From: Parvibaculum sp.
GTDB taxonomy: Bacteria > Pseudomonadota > Alphaproteobacteria > Parvibaculales > Parvibaculaceae
Direction: 5' to 3'
Length of the DNA stretch: 32,475 nt
Assembly (NCBI GenBank): GCA_020062605.1
Contig: JAGUWA010000014.1
Coordinates: 1 to 32,475 of the forward strand
Both the position numbers and the translations under genes were made by a program. A model generated the notes under the pieces. It did not search any database, was not told where the DNA came from, and saw nothing but the letters and a program-made list of their open reading frames with translations. Each line of letters opens with the position of its first letter. Positions within the stretch are counted from its first letter, which is position 1. Of this stretch, positions 23,512 to 30,865 are shown piece by piece.

Positions 23512-24858
23512 TCAGGCAACCCGTGCCCGGCTGAGAAAGGTGTCAACCTGCTGGCGAAGTGTCTCGGCCTGCCGGGCAAGAATGTCGGACGAACCGGAAA
23601 TCTCGGCCGCTGCCGAACCGGTCTCGGCTGCGGCTTCCGCCACGGCGACGATGTTCGACGATACGTCCTGCGTGCCACGCGCCGCCTCCTGCACGTTACG
23701 CGCGATTTCGTTGGTGGCGGCGTCCTGTTCGTCGACCGCTGCGGCGATCGAGGTGGCGATCTGGTTCATCTCGGTGATCGTCTTCTCGATCGACTTGATG
23801 GCATCGACGGACTCCTGCGTTGCCGCCTGCATCGTCTTGATCTGCTCGGCGATTTCCTCGGTCGCCTTGGCTGTCTGGTTGGCAAGGCTCTTCACCTCGG
23901 AGGCGACGACCGCAAAGCCCTTGCCGGCCTCGCCGGCGCGCGCCGCTTCGATGGTCGCGTTGAGTGCCAGTAGGTTGGTCTGCGCCGCAATATCGTTGAT
24001 GAGCGTCACCACATCGCCGATCTTCTGCGCCGCTTCCGCAAGTCCCTGGACCTTGCCATCGGTGCGATGTGCCTCTTGCACGGCCTGTCCGGCGATCTTG
24101 GTCGAGAGCGATGCCTGCCGTCCGATTTCCGTGATCGAACTCGAAAGCTGCTCGCTGGCCGAAGCAACCGTCTGCACATTAGTCGACGCTTCCTCGGACG
24201 CCGCCGCGACCGTCGTCGTCTTGGCGCTCGCCTGTTCCGCCGTTACGGACATGGCCTGCGCGGAGGCCTGGAGTTCGGTGGAGGCCGAGGCGACCGACTT
24301 GATGATCTCGTTCACCGCGACATCGAAATCGGAGATGGCTGATTCCAGTGCCTTCTGCCGTCCGGCCCTTTCCTCTACCATCGCGTCCTGATATGCCGAA
24401 ATGGCGAGATCCATATCAAGACAAACAGCAGTATTCACCGCGCAAAGGACCTGGGAAAGCTGTCCGGGCGTCCAGCGATACTTCTTGACTGCTATATCGA
24501 CCAGCCTGTTCATCACGAACTTGTAGCCTCCGATATACCAGCGCGGCTCGAGGCCGATGCGGTTGTGAGTGAGGCCGATCGTGTGGACGCTCTGCATGTA
24601 GGCATCGTCGAACGTGCCCGAGAAAAGCCTTCCCCAGTGTGCCCCCTGGGCTTGCTTCAGGCGCGGTGCCTGGCTGCCAAGGAGCTTGGAGAGCTCGGGC
24701 ACGGCGCCGATGTGTGCATAGAAGGTGTCGAGTATCTGGGGCAGGTGCGGCTCCAGAACTTTCCAGAACTCGCGGAGCGCTGCCCCGGTCTCGTCGGATA
24801 CCTCCATGAAGCGCAGGCGCGATGCCCGGTCCACGGCCGATGTGTCGTCTTTCGTCAT
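23512..24858 (-). CDS. Globin-coupled aerotaxis transducer (HemAT-like soluble MCP)
   Basis: This is a 448-residue soluble chemoreceptor. Residues 15-165 are a protoglobin-type sensor: the block IGLTHNRIGLEPRWYIGGY carries the probable proximal haem ligand His98, as in HemAT. A linker leads to a cytoplasmic MCP signalling domain, with the hairpin tip at about 291-326 (NLLALNATIEAARAGEAGKG) that contacts CheA and CheW. There is no transmembrane segment and no C-terminal CheR-tethering pentapeptide. By family it binds O2 on haem and controls CheA for aerotaxis. The start ATG 24858 is preferred over one four codons upstream because GGGGG lies about 6 nt before it. It is the only MCP in the window and lies back to back with an Fnr-type regulator. 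Confidence 0.93.
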   Translation of the reverse strand: MTKDDTSAVDRASRLRFMEVSDETGAALREFWKVLEPHLPQILDTFYAHIGAVPELSKLLGSQAPRLKQAQGAHWGRLFSGTFDDAYMQSVHTIGLTHNRIGLEPRWYIGGYKFVMNRLVDIAVKKYRWTPGQLSQVLCAVNTAVCLDMDLAISAYQDAMVEERAGRQKALESAISDFDVAVNEIIKSVASASTELQASAQAMSVTAEQASAKTTTVAAASEEASTNVQTVASASEQLSSSITEIGRQASLSTKIAGQAVQEAHRTDGKVQGLAEAAQKIGDVVTLINDIAAQTNLLALNATIEAARAGEAGKGFAVVASEVKSLANQTAKATEEIAEQIKTMQAATQESVDAIKSIEKTITEMNQIATSIAAAVDEQDAATNEIARNVQEAARGTQDVSSNIVAVAEAAAETGSAAAEISGSSDILARQAETLRQQVDTFLSRARVA

Positions 24859-25199
24859 GCTGGCCCCCATTTTAACAACGGCCCCGGTCCTGCCGGGTCC
24901 TGTTCTCCCGCCCTGAAGTGGATAAAAGTCAGCGATTACTGCGACTTTTTGTCACCGATTCGGAGCGATTAATTTCAATATTAGGGGTAGACATGAAATA
25001 AATGGTTAATAATACTGTAGTCAAAGAATAATTATTATGATGAATATTTATATAGCGTGTTTATAACGTAAGTTAAAAACTGATTTTAGTCAGGTTTGAT
25101 GTGGAAAAATTGGTTAGGACTCTATAACTGTTTCGTATCGAGACAGTTGAATGATTTCCGTTAAAGACAAGCCGGACCTAATCCGGCGGCGAGTGTTCC
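24859..25199. promoter_or_regulatory. AT-rich divergent promoter region between HemAT-like and Fnr-like genes
   Basis: This 341-bp gap is strongly AT-rich, mainly at 24960-25130. It contains a 23-bp dyad at 25126-25148 (AACTGTTTCG, TAT, CGAGACAGTT; 9 of 10 pairs). A second dyad, GCCGGA 25171-25176 with TCCGGC 25182-25187, lies just before the Fnr-like start. No clean TTGAT-N4-ATCAA box was found. No gene is apparent here. Confidence 0.5.
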
Positions 25200-25970
25200 G
25201 TGAGTGGCAATGTCGGCGGCACCCCGGTTGGGGAGGATAGCGCACAGGACGGGAAGAAGATCGACGCTTCATCGGAAGGTTGTGACACCTGCCCATTTCG
25301 GTCTGTCGGCTTTTGCGCTGCGGTCATGGGGGCAAGTCTGGGGGAGGGTGAGCGTCGCAAGACGGCGGGCTCCGCTCTCGCTCGCCAGCAAATTCTCAGA
25401 CCGGGCGAGGCGTCGGGGCGCGTAATTGTTCTCAGGCAAGGCTGGGCGCTTCGCTCGGCCATAACCTCGGACGGACGGCGTCAGGTTTTATCCATTTTGC
25501 TGCCGGGGGACATAGCGGGCGGCGAGTTCCTCATGCGCGACAAGGTGCGCGTGCCGGTACAAAGTTTGACGCCGGTTGAGTACTGCTCTTTCGACGTTAC
25601 CTATCTCAAGGAAATCGCAGGCGAAAATCCGGCGTTCATCTGGACCTTCGTCGACCTCTGCCTGTCCAGCAAAGAGGCAAGTGAGGCGCGACTGATTGAT
25701 CTTGGTCGTCGCAACGCGGAACAACGGCTCGCGCGCCTCATCCTCGACCTTCACCGGCGCCTGAGGGAGAAGGGACTTTCCAATGGTGCCACGATCCCCT
25801 TTCCGCTCCGCCAGCAAACCGTCGCCGATGCGCTGGGCCTGACCCAGGTGCATGTCAGCCGGGTTATACGAAGTCTCCGACAGTCGCGCATTCTCCAGAT
25901 AAGGTCCGGACAGCTCACGATTCTCGACATGGACGCTCTGATGGCGACCGCCGAGTTCTACGAGACCTGA
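25200..25970 (+). CDS. Crp/Fnr family regulator with four-cysteine Fe-S motif
   Basis: This is a 256-residue regulator. The N-terminus has CDTCPFRSVGFC, giving Cys28, Cys31 and Cys39 in the C-x2-C-x7-C arrangement of FnrL-type proteins. A fourth cysteine, Cys129 (VEYCSFD), lies in the effector domain where Fnr supplies its last ligand. A [4Fe-4S] oxygen sensor is therefore likely. The cyclic-nucleotide-fold domain spans about 55-165 and the winged helix 175-250, with recognition helix LTQVHVSRVIRSL. That helix lacks the Glu of E. coli FNR (E-x2-SR), so the DNA site may differ from the classic one. The start is GTG 25200; no strong ribosome-binding site was seen and later starts would lose the cysteines. 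It is divergent from the aerotaxis receptor. Confidence 0.87.
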   Translation: MSGNVGGTPVGEDSAQDGKKIDASSEGCDTCPFRSVGFCAAVMGASLGEGERRKTAGSALARQQILRPGEASGRVIVLRQGWALRSAITSDGRRQVLSILLPGDIAGGEFLMRDKVRVPVQSLTPVEYCSFDVTYLKEIAGENPAFIWTFVDLCLSSKEASEARLIDLGRRNAEQRLARLILDLHRRLREKGLSNGATIPFPLRQQTVADALGLTQVHVSRVIRSLRQSRILQIRSGQLTILDMDALMATAEFYET

Positions 25971-26109
25971 GGCCACCCCTTATGCAAGGCGCCTCCACGA
26001 ATTCATGCGAACGACCGCATCTCTGTCCAACGGTCGTCAGCGGCTCGTCTCAGCCCTCGGACAAACCCTGCGCACGCACAAAGGCAACTGCGCATTCCGA
26101 TCGAACAAG

Positions 26110-26427
26110 CTATGTGCGCTTTATAGCGGAGCGGGAAATGCCGTGCTGCTTTGTAGGGCCGATCTGTTCCGTGTGGACGTCGCCTGAAAGTTGTTCGAGC
26201 GCGAGGAGAACCCGCCGCAGTAGATTGCTCTCGTCGCCGGGCATGCCCTCTTCAACAGCAACGCAAATCTCGCTCGCATCGTATTCCCAGCGCCGCAGGA
26301 TTTCGATCTTCTCCGCTCCAGACAATCCATCATGCTCAAGCAGAACCTCCGGCGAAGAGAATACCGAGCCGGGGTCGAGGAGGGCTTGATCCATATCGAT
26401 GGCCCCAGATTTCTTGGTACCTGTCAT
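26110..26427 (-). CDS. Conserved small protein of unknown function
   Basis: This is a 105-residue soluble protein. The core, MDQALLDPGSVFSSPEVLL, KIEILRRWEYDASEI and LLRRVLLALEQL, looks like a small helical family I recall as conserved in alphaproteobacteria, often near stress genes; I know no function. It is acidic and has no signal peptide or membrane segment. The start at ATG 26427 has only a weak upstream GGGTT; an internal ATG 11 codons later, at MDQALLDP, is an alternative. It follows the ZIP transporter gene on the same strand after 36 bp, so the two may be co-transcribed. Confidence 0.65.
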   Translation of the reverse strand: MTGTKKSGAIDMDQALLDPGSVFSSPEVLLEHDGLSGAEKIEILRRWEYDASEICVAVEEGMPGDESNLLRRVLLALEQLSGDVHTEQIGPTKQHGISRSAIKRT

Positions 26428-26463
26428 GATGGCAACCCGTTTGAATGTTCGACCGCTTCCCGA

Positions 26464-27219
26464 TCAAGGTCCGCTCATAATGAGCAGTGCAAGCAATTGA
26501 TGGACAGCGACAGCGAGCATAGCTCCAATAAAGAAGTATACCATTCTCCTATATCTCCGTGCCATCGGTACCAACTCGTGGAATGACACGAAGAGCATCG
26601 CGCCGGCCGCAAAGGCCAGGAAGTAGGCATTGAGAGCAGGATTCGCTGCCACGGCGATCAGTCCGATGACGGCGCCGGCCGGCTCGGCAAGCGCGGAAAG
26701 AATTGCCGCGCCCATGAGGAATCGCTTGCTGCGCAGCGCGGTCGCGGGAATGGCCATGGCCAACTCTTCAGGCAAGTTGTGCAGCGCGATCGCCATCGCC
26801 ACGAGCAGGCCAAGCGAGGGAGAGGCGATGTAGGCGTTCGCCATGGCGAACCCCTCGGGCACGTCATGCAGGATCAAGCCGATCACCACCAGATAGATCG
26901 ATTTGACAAGCCGCGTATCGACCTGTCCATGTTCCCGGATCAGGTGGCTATGCGGCACCGCAAGATTTGCTCCCCACAGCAGCGCACCGCCCAAGGCCAC
27001 GCCAAGACCGGTACCCAACGCACCTACACTGTCGTGCGCCTCGGGGATAAGCTCCATCATGGATACAAGAACCATGATCCCCGTCGAGAACCCGATGCCA
27101 ACGGCAATTGCCCGATCGTTCTCACGGATTAGGACAGCCAACAGCACGCCGATTGCCGTCGTCCCGATCGAGAGCGACGACAGGAAGAGAATTGCTATCG
27201 ATTCCGACTCAAAAAGCAT
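26464..27219 (-). CDS. ZIP family divalent metal transporter
   Basis: This is a 251-residue inner-membrane protein with about eight hydrophobic segments. The metal-site helices are clear: HDVPEGFAMANA (118-129) and HNLPEELAMA (147-156), the two motifs that line the binuclear metal site in bacterial ZIP proteins. A further conserved SFHELVP lies near the C-terminus. ZIP proteins move Zn2+, and sometimes Fe2+ or Mn2+, into the cytosol; selectivity cannot be read here. A His-containing loop (PHSHLIREHGQ) lies between segments 3 and 4. It is followed on the same strand by the small conserved protein and is divergent from the ferritin-like gene. Confidence 0.88.
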   Translation of the reverse strand: MLFESESIAILFLSSLSIGTTAIGVLLAVLIRENDRAIAVGIGFSTGIMVLVSMMELIPEAHDSVGALGTGLGVALGGALLWGANLAVPHSHLIREHGQVDTRLVKSIYLVVIGLILHDVPEGFAMANAYIASPSLGLLVAMAIALHNLPEELAMAIPATALRSKRFLMGAAILSALAEPAGAVIGLIAVAANPALNAYFLAFAAGAMLFVSFHELVPMARRYRRMVYFFIGAMLAVAVHQLLALLIMSGP

Positions 27220-27367
27220 CGAACCTGATGTAGTCTAAGAATGCGGGGAATTTCGGTTTGTGCGCGTATGCAATCGGATACAGAAGCGTAGGTTGCGTTG
27301 GCGCGGCCATTCTACGACATCTGTCCCAGTATCCACGACCTGCGGGGGACAAATTTGGAAGCTCGCC

Positions 27368-27835
27368 ATGACTCCGGACGCCAAAACGGTCGATGCCTTG
27401 CGTGAAGCTCTGGAAGACGAGTATCGCGCGCGTGCCACCTACGGAAAGGTGATTGAGGCTTTTGGTCCAGTCCGACCATTCGTGAACATCGTCGAAGCCG
27501 AGGATCGGCACGCAAAAGCCTTGCTCGCTCTTTTTGCAAAGTTCGGGATCGAACCGCCACGGGACACCTGGCCCGAGCGGATCACGGCCCCGGCTTCCAT
27601 TGCCGAAGCCTGCAGGGCTGGAGTGGAGGCTGAAATCGAGAATCAGGCGATGTACGAGCGATTGATCAAGGAGATCAATGATCCGCAAGCCCTTGCCGTA
27701 ATGCGGAGGCTCCAGCAAGCCTCTCAGGAGCGCCATCTGCCGGCTTTTCAGCGTTGCCTTGAGCGCGAGTCGAGCGGGCGCAGCCTTTCGGGCAAACGGC
27801 CTGGAAGAATGCGCTCCCGTGGAACGCGGAACTGA
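27368..27835 (+). CDS. Ferritin-like (DUF2202-type) protein
   Basis: This is a 155-residue protein with four predicted helices of the ferritin/rubrerythrin type. Candidate di-iron ligands are Glu18 (LEDEYRARATY), Glu45 and His48 (EAEDRHA), Glu89 or Glu91 (EAEIENQAMYE) and His123 (QERHLPAF). This fits the DUF2202-like group, whose biochemical role is unknown; peroxide or iron handling is a guess. The C-terminal 20 residues are basic and unstructured. ATG 27368 is chosen because GGAAG lies 8 nt before it; an open upstream extension of 36 codons has low-quality sequence. It is divergent from the ZIP transporter, which could place both under metal control. Confidence 0.78.
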   Translation: MTPDAKTVDALREALEDEYRARATYGKVIEAFGPVRPFVNIVEAEDRHAKALLALFAKFGIEPPRDTWPERITAPASIAEACRAGVEAEIENQAMYERLIKEINDPQALAVMRRLQQASQERHLPAFQRCLERESSGRSLSGKRPGRMRSRGTRN

Positions 27836-27912
27836 TTTGATTGGCAGTTGCCTGCTTGACCCGGCGGACGATTCTTTAACTCGGGTACGGAACTCCGAGG
27901 ATACGGTTCAGT

Positions 27913-28040
27913 CAGTCTTGGTCACGGATGTCATTGTCCTTGAAGTGAATTTCCGCTTCGGGATGCTCGGATGAATGAACACCAGCAGAACGTCAATCGT
28001 GGCAACGACGTTCAAGGCGATGTAGGTCGCTGCCTGTCAA
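27913..28040 (-). pseudogene. Possible 3' remnant of a small membrane protein gene
   Basis: On the minus strand the translation reads YIALNVVATIDVLLVFIH, a likely membrane helix. It continues after an apparent frame change as HPEAEIHFKDNDIRDQD and stops at 27913-27915. The 5' part is absent: a stop lies immediately upstream, near 28042. This fits a gene truncated at the left edge of the fic-bearing segment. No family is recognised and chance cannot be excluded. Confidence 0.25.
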
Positions 28041-28070
28041 AACGCACTTTATGAATGAACATCTGGAAAG

Positions 28071-28089
28071 TGGTGCACCCGTTCGAACG
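28071..28089. repeat. tRNA-Arg 3'-end-like sequence (candidate att remnant)
   Basis: TGGTGCACCCG at 28071-28081 is identical to the end of the tRNA-Arg gene at 29540-29550, in the same orientation. It is followed at once by TTCGAACG, which in the tRNA occurs six bases further on (29557-29564). This is the pattern expected of a decayed attachment site. Confidence 0.45.
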
Positions 28090-28296
28090 AAGTTCGAACT
28101 TCTTGATCCATGAAGAGGGTGCTCATTCCGGAGGAATGGTGCGCGTAGACGAAGAAAGTGCGAACGAACTTTTCAATACGCTGGCCGACTGGAACGCCTG
28201 ATTTGGAGGCCCGCGCCGCGACCTCGGCACATGGGATAAGGGCCTCCAGAGCTCCCGCTGTCCTGAGTTGACCAGACGACCCACCAATCAGGGCTT

Positions 28297-28394
28297 TGCG
28301 ATGATTATCGCCCTCATTCACCGCAAAATATGCGGCGAACTTGATTTTTGCGGCAATTATCCCCTATAATCACCGCAAAGGATGCGGCGATTAT
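28297..28394 (+). promoter_or_regulatory. Duplicated operator array and promoter of fic
   Basis: Six half-sites related to TGCGGCGATTAT lie at 28297 (+), 28314 (-), 28331 (+), 28349 (+), 28366 (-) and 28383 (+). They are two copies of a plus-minus-plus unit exactly 52 bp apart. Each copy includes the dyad CCGCA-N5-TGCGG (28321-28335, 28373-28387). A good sigma-70 promoter is embedded: TTGATT 28341-28346, an 18-bp spacer, TATAAT 28365-28370. The last half-site overlaps the fic ATG. Confidence 0.65.
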
Positions 28395-29523
28395 GACCTG
28401 GATACATGAAAGAGATGACTGGCCTCACCTGCGCTGGGATCAAACCACCCTGGCGCCGAAGCTGGCAAATGTCCGCCACAGGCAAGGCCGTTTGCTCGGC
28501 CGCATGGAAGCTCTGGGCTTCGACCTGAAACAGGAAGCCAGCCTCAGAACGCTTACCGCAGATGTCGTCAAATCTTCGGCAATCGAAGGCGAGATATTGG
28601 AGCCCGAAGAGGTCCGCTCATCCATTGCGCGGCGGCTCGGGATCGACGTTGGCGGCCTTCCCCCGGCCAGCCGGGATGTTGAAGGTATCGTCGAAATGAT
28701 GCTGGACGCCACACAGCATTACGATGCGCCACTGAACGCCGAACGGCTGTTCGGATGGCATGCGGCGCTTTTCCCGACGGGCCGCAGTGGCATACATAAA
28801 ATCACGGTCGGTGCATGGCGAACGGAAGACGCCGGCCCGATGCAGGTTGTCTCTGGTGCACTCGGCAAGGAAAAAGTTCATTTCGAAGCGCCGGAAGCCT
28901 CACGGCTGCCCCGCGAGATGGATGCGTTCCTGAGCTGGTTCGAGCAAGAGACTAGAACCGATCCGGTTATCAAGGCAGGGATCGCCCATCTGTGGTTCGT
29001 GACCGTCCACCCTTTCGAGGATGGCAACGGACGCATCGCACGCGCCATTGCCGACATGGCCCTTGCACGCGCCGATCAGACCCGCGAGCGCTTCTACAGC
29101 ATGTCGTCGCGGATCGAGTCCGAGAGGAAAAGCTACTACGAGCAGCTTGAGCGCCAGCAGCGCAGCGACACGGATATCAGCCCGTGGCTCGACTGGTTTC
29201 TGGACTGTCTGGATCATGCAATCGGTCAGGCAGACAAAACGCTGGGCGCGGTTCTCTACAAGGCGCGTCTCTGGGACCAAGCGAACCTGAAGCCGGTGAA
29301 TGAGCGGCAGCGTCTGGTGCTCAACCGGATGCTCGATGATTTCAAGGGTTTTATGAATACCTCGAAGTACGCCAGACTTGCGAGGTGCTCGACCGACACA
29401 GCCTTGCGCGACATTCGCGACCTGCTGGATCGCGGCCTGCTTATCCAGAATGAGGGCGGGGGACGCAGCACCAGTTACCGCCTGCCGAAAGACGACGAAC
29501 TCAGAGCGGGAAGGCACGGCTAA
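28393..29523 (+). CDS. Fic family protein with DUF4172 N-terminus and C-terminal winged helix
   Basis: This is a 376-residue protein. Residues 1-60 match DUF4172 (TWIHERDDWPHLRWD). An inhibitory motif of the (S/T)-x3-E-(G/N) type is present as SSAIEG (61-66), which in Fic proteins blocks the ATP gamma-phosphate. The Fic core carries the full active motif HPFEDGNGRIAR (206-217) with catalytic His206. Such enzymes transfer AMP, or rarely other groups, onto protein hydroxyls. The last 75 residues look like a winged helix (NTSKYARLARCSTDTALRDI), suggesting DNA binding and autoregulation at the operator array that overlaps the start codon. ATG 28393 is preferred, with AAGGA 10 nt before it. It lies beside tRNA-Arg and may be mobile cargo. 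No separate antitoxin gene is needed with this internal inhibitory motif. Confidence 0.9.
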   Translation: MTWIHERDDWPHLRWDQTTLAPKLANVRHRQGRLLGRMEALGFDLKQEASLRTLTADVVKSSAIEGEILEPEEVRSSIARRLGIDVGGLPPASRDVEGIVEMMLDATQHYDAPLNAERLFGWHAALFPTGRSGIHKITVGAWRTEDAGPMQVVSGALGKEKVHFEAPEASRLPREMDAFLSWFEQETRTDPVIKAGIAHLWFVTVHPFEDGNGRIARAIADMALARADQTRERFYSMSSRIESERKSYYEQLERQQRSDTDISPWLDWFLDCLDHAIGQADKTLGAVLYKARLWDQANLKPVNERQRLVLNRMLDDFKGFMNTSKYARLARCSTDTALRDIRDLLDRGLLIQNEGGGRSTSYRLPKDDELRAGRHG

Positions 29524-29539
29524 GATGCGCAAGGAAAAA

Positions 29540-29616
<77 letters not shown>

Positions 29617-29702
29617 CAGGGGCAGGCCCTTATGGAACGCGGCCTGCCGAAGCGGGCGCAAGGTAGAACAAAGCGGCCGCCCAAACAACTGCCTGCTGAG
29701 GT

Positions 29703-30779
29703 CTAAAGCCCATCGAGCCCGAGCTCGATGCCCTCCGCCTCGAAGAGCGAGGCCAGATGCTCGAACCCCGCCATCGTGAAACCCGTCTCGGGAAGCGCCG
29801 CGCCCGCTCCGAGCGGCGCCCTCCCAAGCCCCGCAACGCGCTCCAGCCCGTAGAGCGCGCCCACGGCGGTGAGATGCGACTGGCCCCGTGGATCGAGGAT
29901 CGTCGCCCGCCGGCTGATCCTGCGCCCTCCGGTCTCGCCCTCTACCTCGATGACGATCTCATGCGGTGCGCCAGGCCCCGGCTTCGTGGCGGCGATGGCG
30001 CTCATGCCGGGAAGCCGCATCAGCGGTTCCCACAGCCCGAGGCGGATCAGGCGGCGCATGCTGCGAAGCGAATTGCCCTTGTCGAGCCCGAGCCGCACGC
30101 CCGCCTCCGATGCGCCGCTGGCAAGCGCCAGTGTCACGACATCGCCCATGTTCATCCGATAGACGGGCTGCTCCGCGCCACTGGGAAAACGCACCAGCCT
30201 CTCGTCGCCCAGCGGTCCGACCTTCCGCCAGGCCCCGCCCGTCCGCGCGACAAAGCCCAGCGACATGCCCTCGCCGGCGCTTGCGGAGTCGGGCCCCATC
30301 TTGTCGCCCGTGTAGTAGAGGATCGACATGTCCACACGCGCGACGCTTGAAAGTCCCTCCGTCATTCGCCGCGCGACGATGGCCGGACTGCCCGCCATCC
30401 AGTTCGATGTGAAAAGCATGGGCGCGGAAGGCGTATGGAGCGCGACAGCTGCGAGACCGCGCAACTGCGCGTCGAGCCCGCGTGTGATGTCCATATAGGG
30501 GATGCCGCGCGCCGCCGCCTCGTTGAGGAGATGGTCCTCATGCTCGTGGATGAAGACGCCGACGGCATCGATCCCCGCGATCGCGCCCAGCGGCAGGGGT
30601 CTGGTCACGTCGATGACCGCCGCGCACGCACCGCCGATCTCCGCGGCAAGCTTCGCCGCTTCGGCTTCGCGGCGTCCGCCAATCAGAATTTCTACCTCCG
30701 GATGGTGTTTGCGCAGAAGCCGCGCAACCTGTTCACCCACCACGCCGTAACCGCCCGCCAGCAGTATCCGTTTCGCCAT
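29703..30779 (-). CDS. Saccharopine dehydrogenase-like NAD(P)-binding protein
   Basis: This is a 358-residue protein with an N-terminal Rossmann fold (ILLAGGYGVVGEQVARLL, Gly10-x-Gly12-x2-Gly15) followed by IGGRREAEAAKLAAE, as in saccharopine-dehydrogenase-like reductases. The central and C-terminal part (FTSNWMAGSPAIVARRM, GEGMSLGFVARTGG, ATILDPRGQSHLTA) fits the broad family whose members act on varied substrates or are membrane-linked. No reaction can be named. ATG 30779 is chosen over an ATG seven codons upstream because GGAGGA lies 9 nt before it. It is divergent from a TetR gene, with the TTGGTC-N4-GACCAA operator between them, so it is probably the primary target of that repressor. Confidence 0.8.
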   Translation of the reverse strand: MAKRILLAGGYGVVGEQVARLLRKHHPEVEILIGGRREAEAAKLAAEIGGACAAVIDVTRPLPLGAIAGIDAVGVFIHEHEDHLLNEAAARGIPYMDITRGLDAQLRGLAAVALHTPSAPMLFTSNWMAGSPAIVARRMTEGLSSVARVDMSILYYTGDKMGPDSASAGEGMSLGFVARTGGAWRKVGPLGDERLVRFPSGAEQPVYRMNMGDVVTLALASGASEAGVRLGLDKGNSLRSMRRLIRLGLWEPLMRLPGMSAIAATKPGPGAPHEIVIEVEGETGGRRISRRATILDPRGQSHLTAVGALYGLERVAGLGRAPLGAGAALPETGFTMAGFEHLASLFEAEGIELGLDGL

Positions 30780-30811
30780 GATCTTGTCCTCCGGTTTCAT
30801 CTCCCGCAGGT

Positions 30812-30829
30812 ATTGGTCACTAGACCAAT
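30812..30829. promoter_or_regulatory. TetR operator, copy 1
   Basis: An 18-bp dyad, ATTGGTC-ACTA-GACCAAT, lies in the divergent promoter between the saccharopine-dehydrogenase-like and tetR genes. The same motif recurs at 31832-31848 and 31884-31900. Just right of it TTGTCA (30831-30836), a 16-bp spacer and TAATCT (30853-30858) form a plausible promoter for tetR. Confidence 0.7.
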
Positions 30830-30865
30830 TTTGTCAATGACCCGGCGCGATGTAATCTGCGCTTC

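Larger units (their letters stand above)
27836..28392. other. Degenerate intergenic stretch left of fic
   Basis: This 557-bp region has no convincing gene. It holds what looks like a membrane-protein remnant on the minus strand (27913-28040), an 11-bp direct repeat ATGAATGAACA at 27971 and 28051, a copy of the tRNA-Arg 3' end (28071-28081 plus TTCGAACG 28082-28089), twin GTTCGAAC palindromes (28081-28088, 28092-28099) and the fic operator array (28297-28394). Short frames on both strands are open but unsupported. Confidence 0.5.

Noticed and set aside
25080..25110. TTGATGTGGAAAAAT as an FNR box
   Set aside because: Only the left half matches TTGAT-N4-ATCAA; the right half does not.
26014..26038. 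Hairpin ACGACCG ... CGGTCGT after the Fnr-like gene
   Set aside because: The loop is long and there is no T tract, so it is not called a terminator.
28055..28201. A 48-codon plus-strand frame (MNIWKVVHPF...)
   Set aside because: The ending ESANELFNTLADWNA looks protein-like, but the start lies in the tRNA-like repeat and there is no ribosome-binding site or known relative. Kept only as a possibility.
28049..28321. A 90-codon minus-strand frame in the gap left of fic
   Set aside because: No ribosome-binding site or recognisable family. It runs through the operator array and the tRNA-like repeat, so chance or a decayed gene is more likely.
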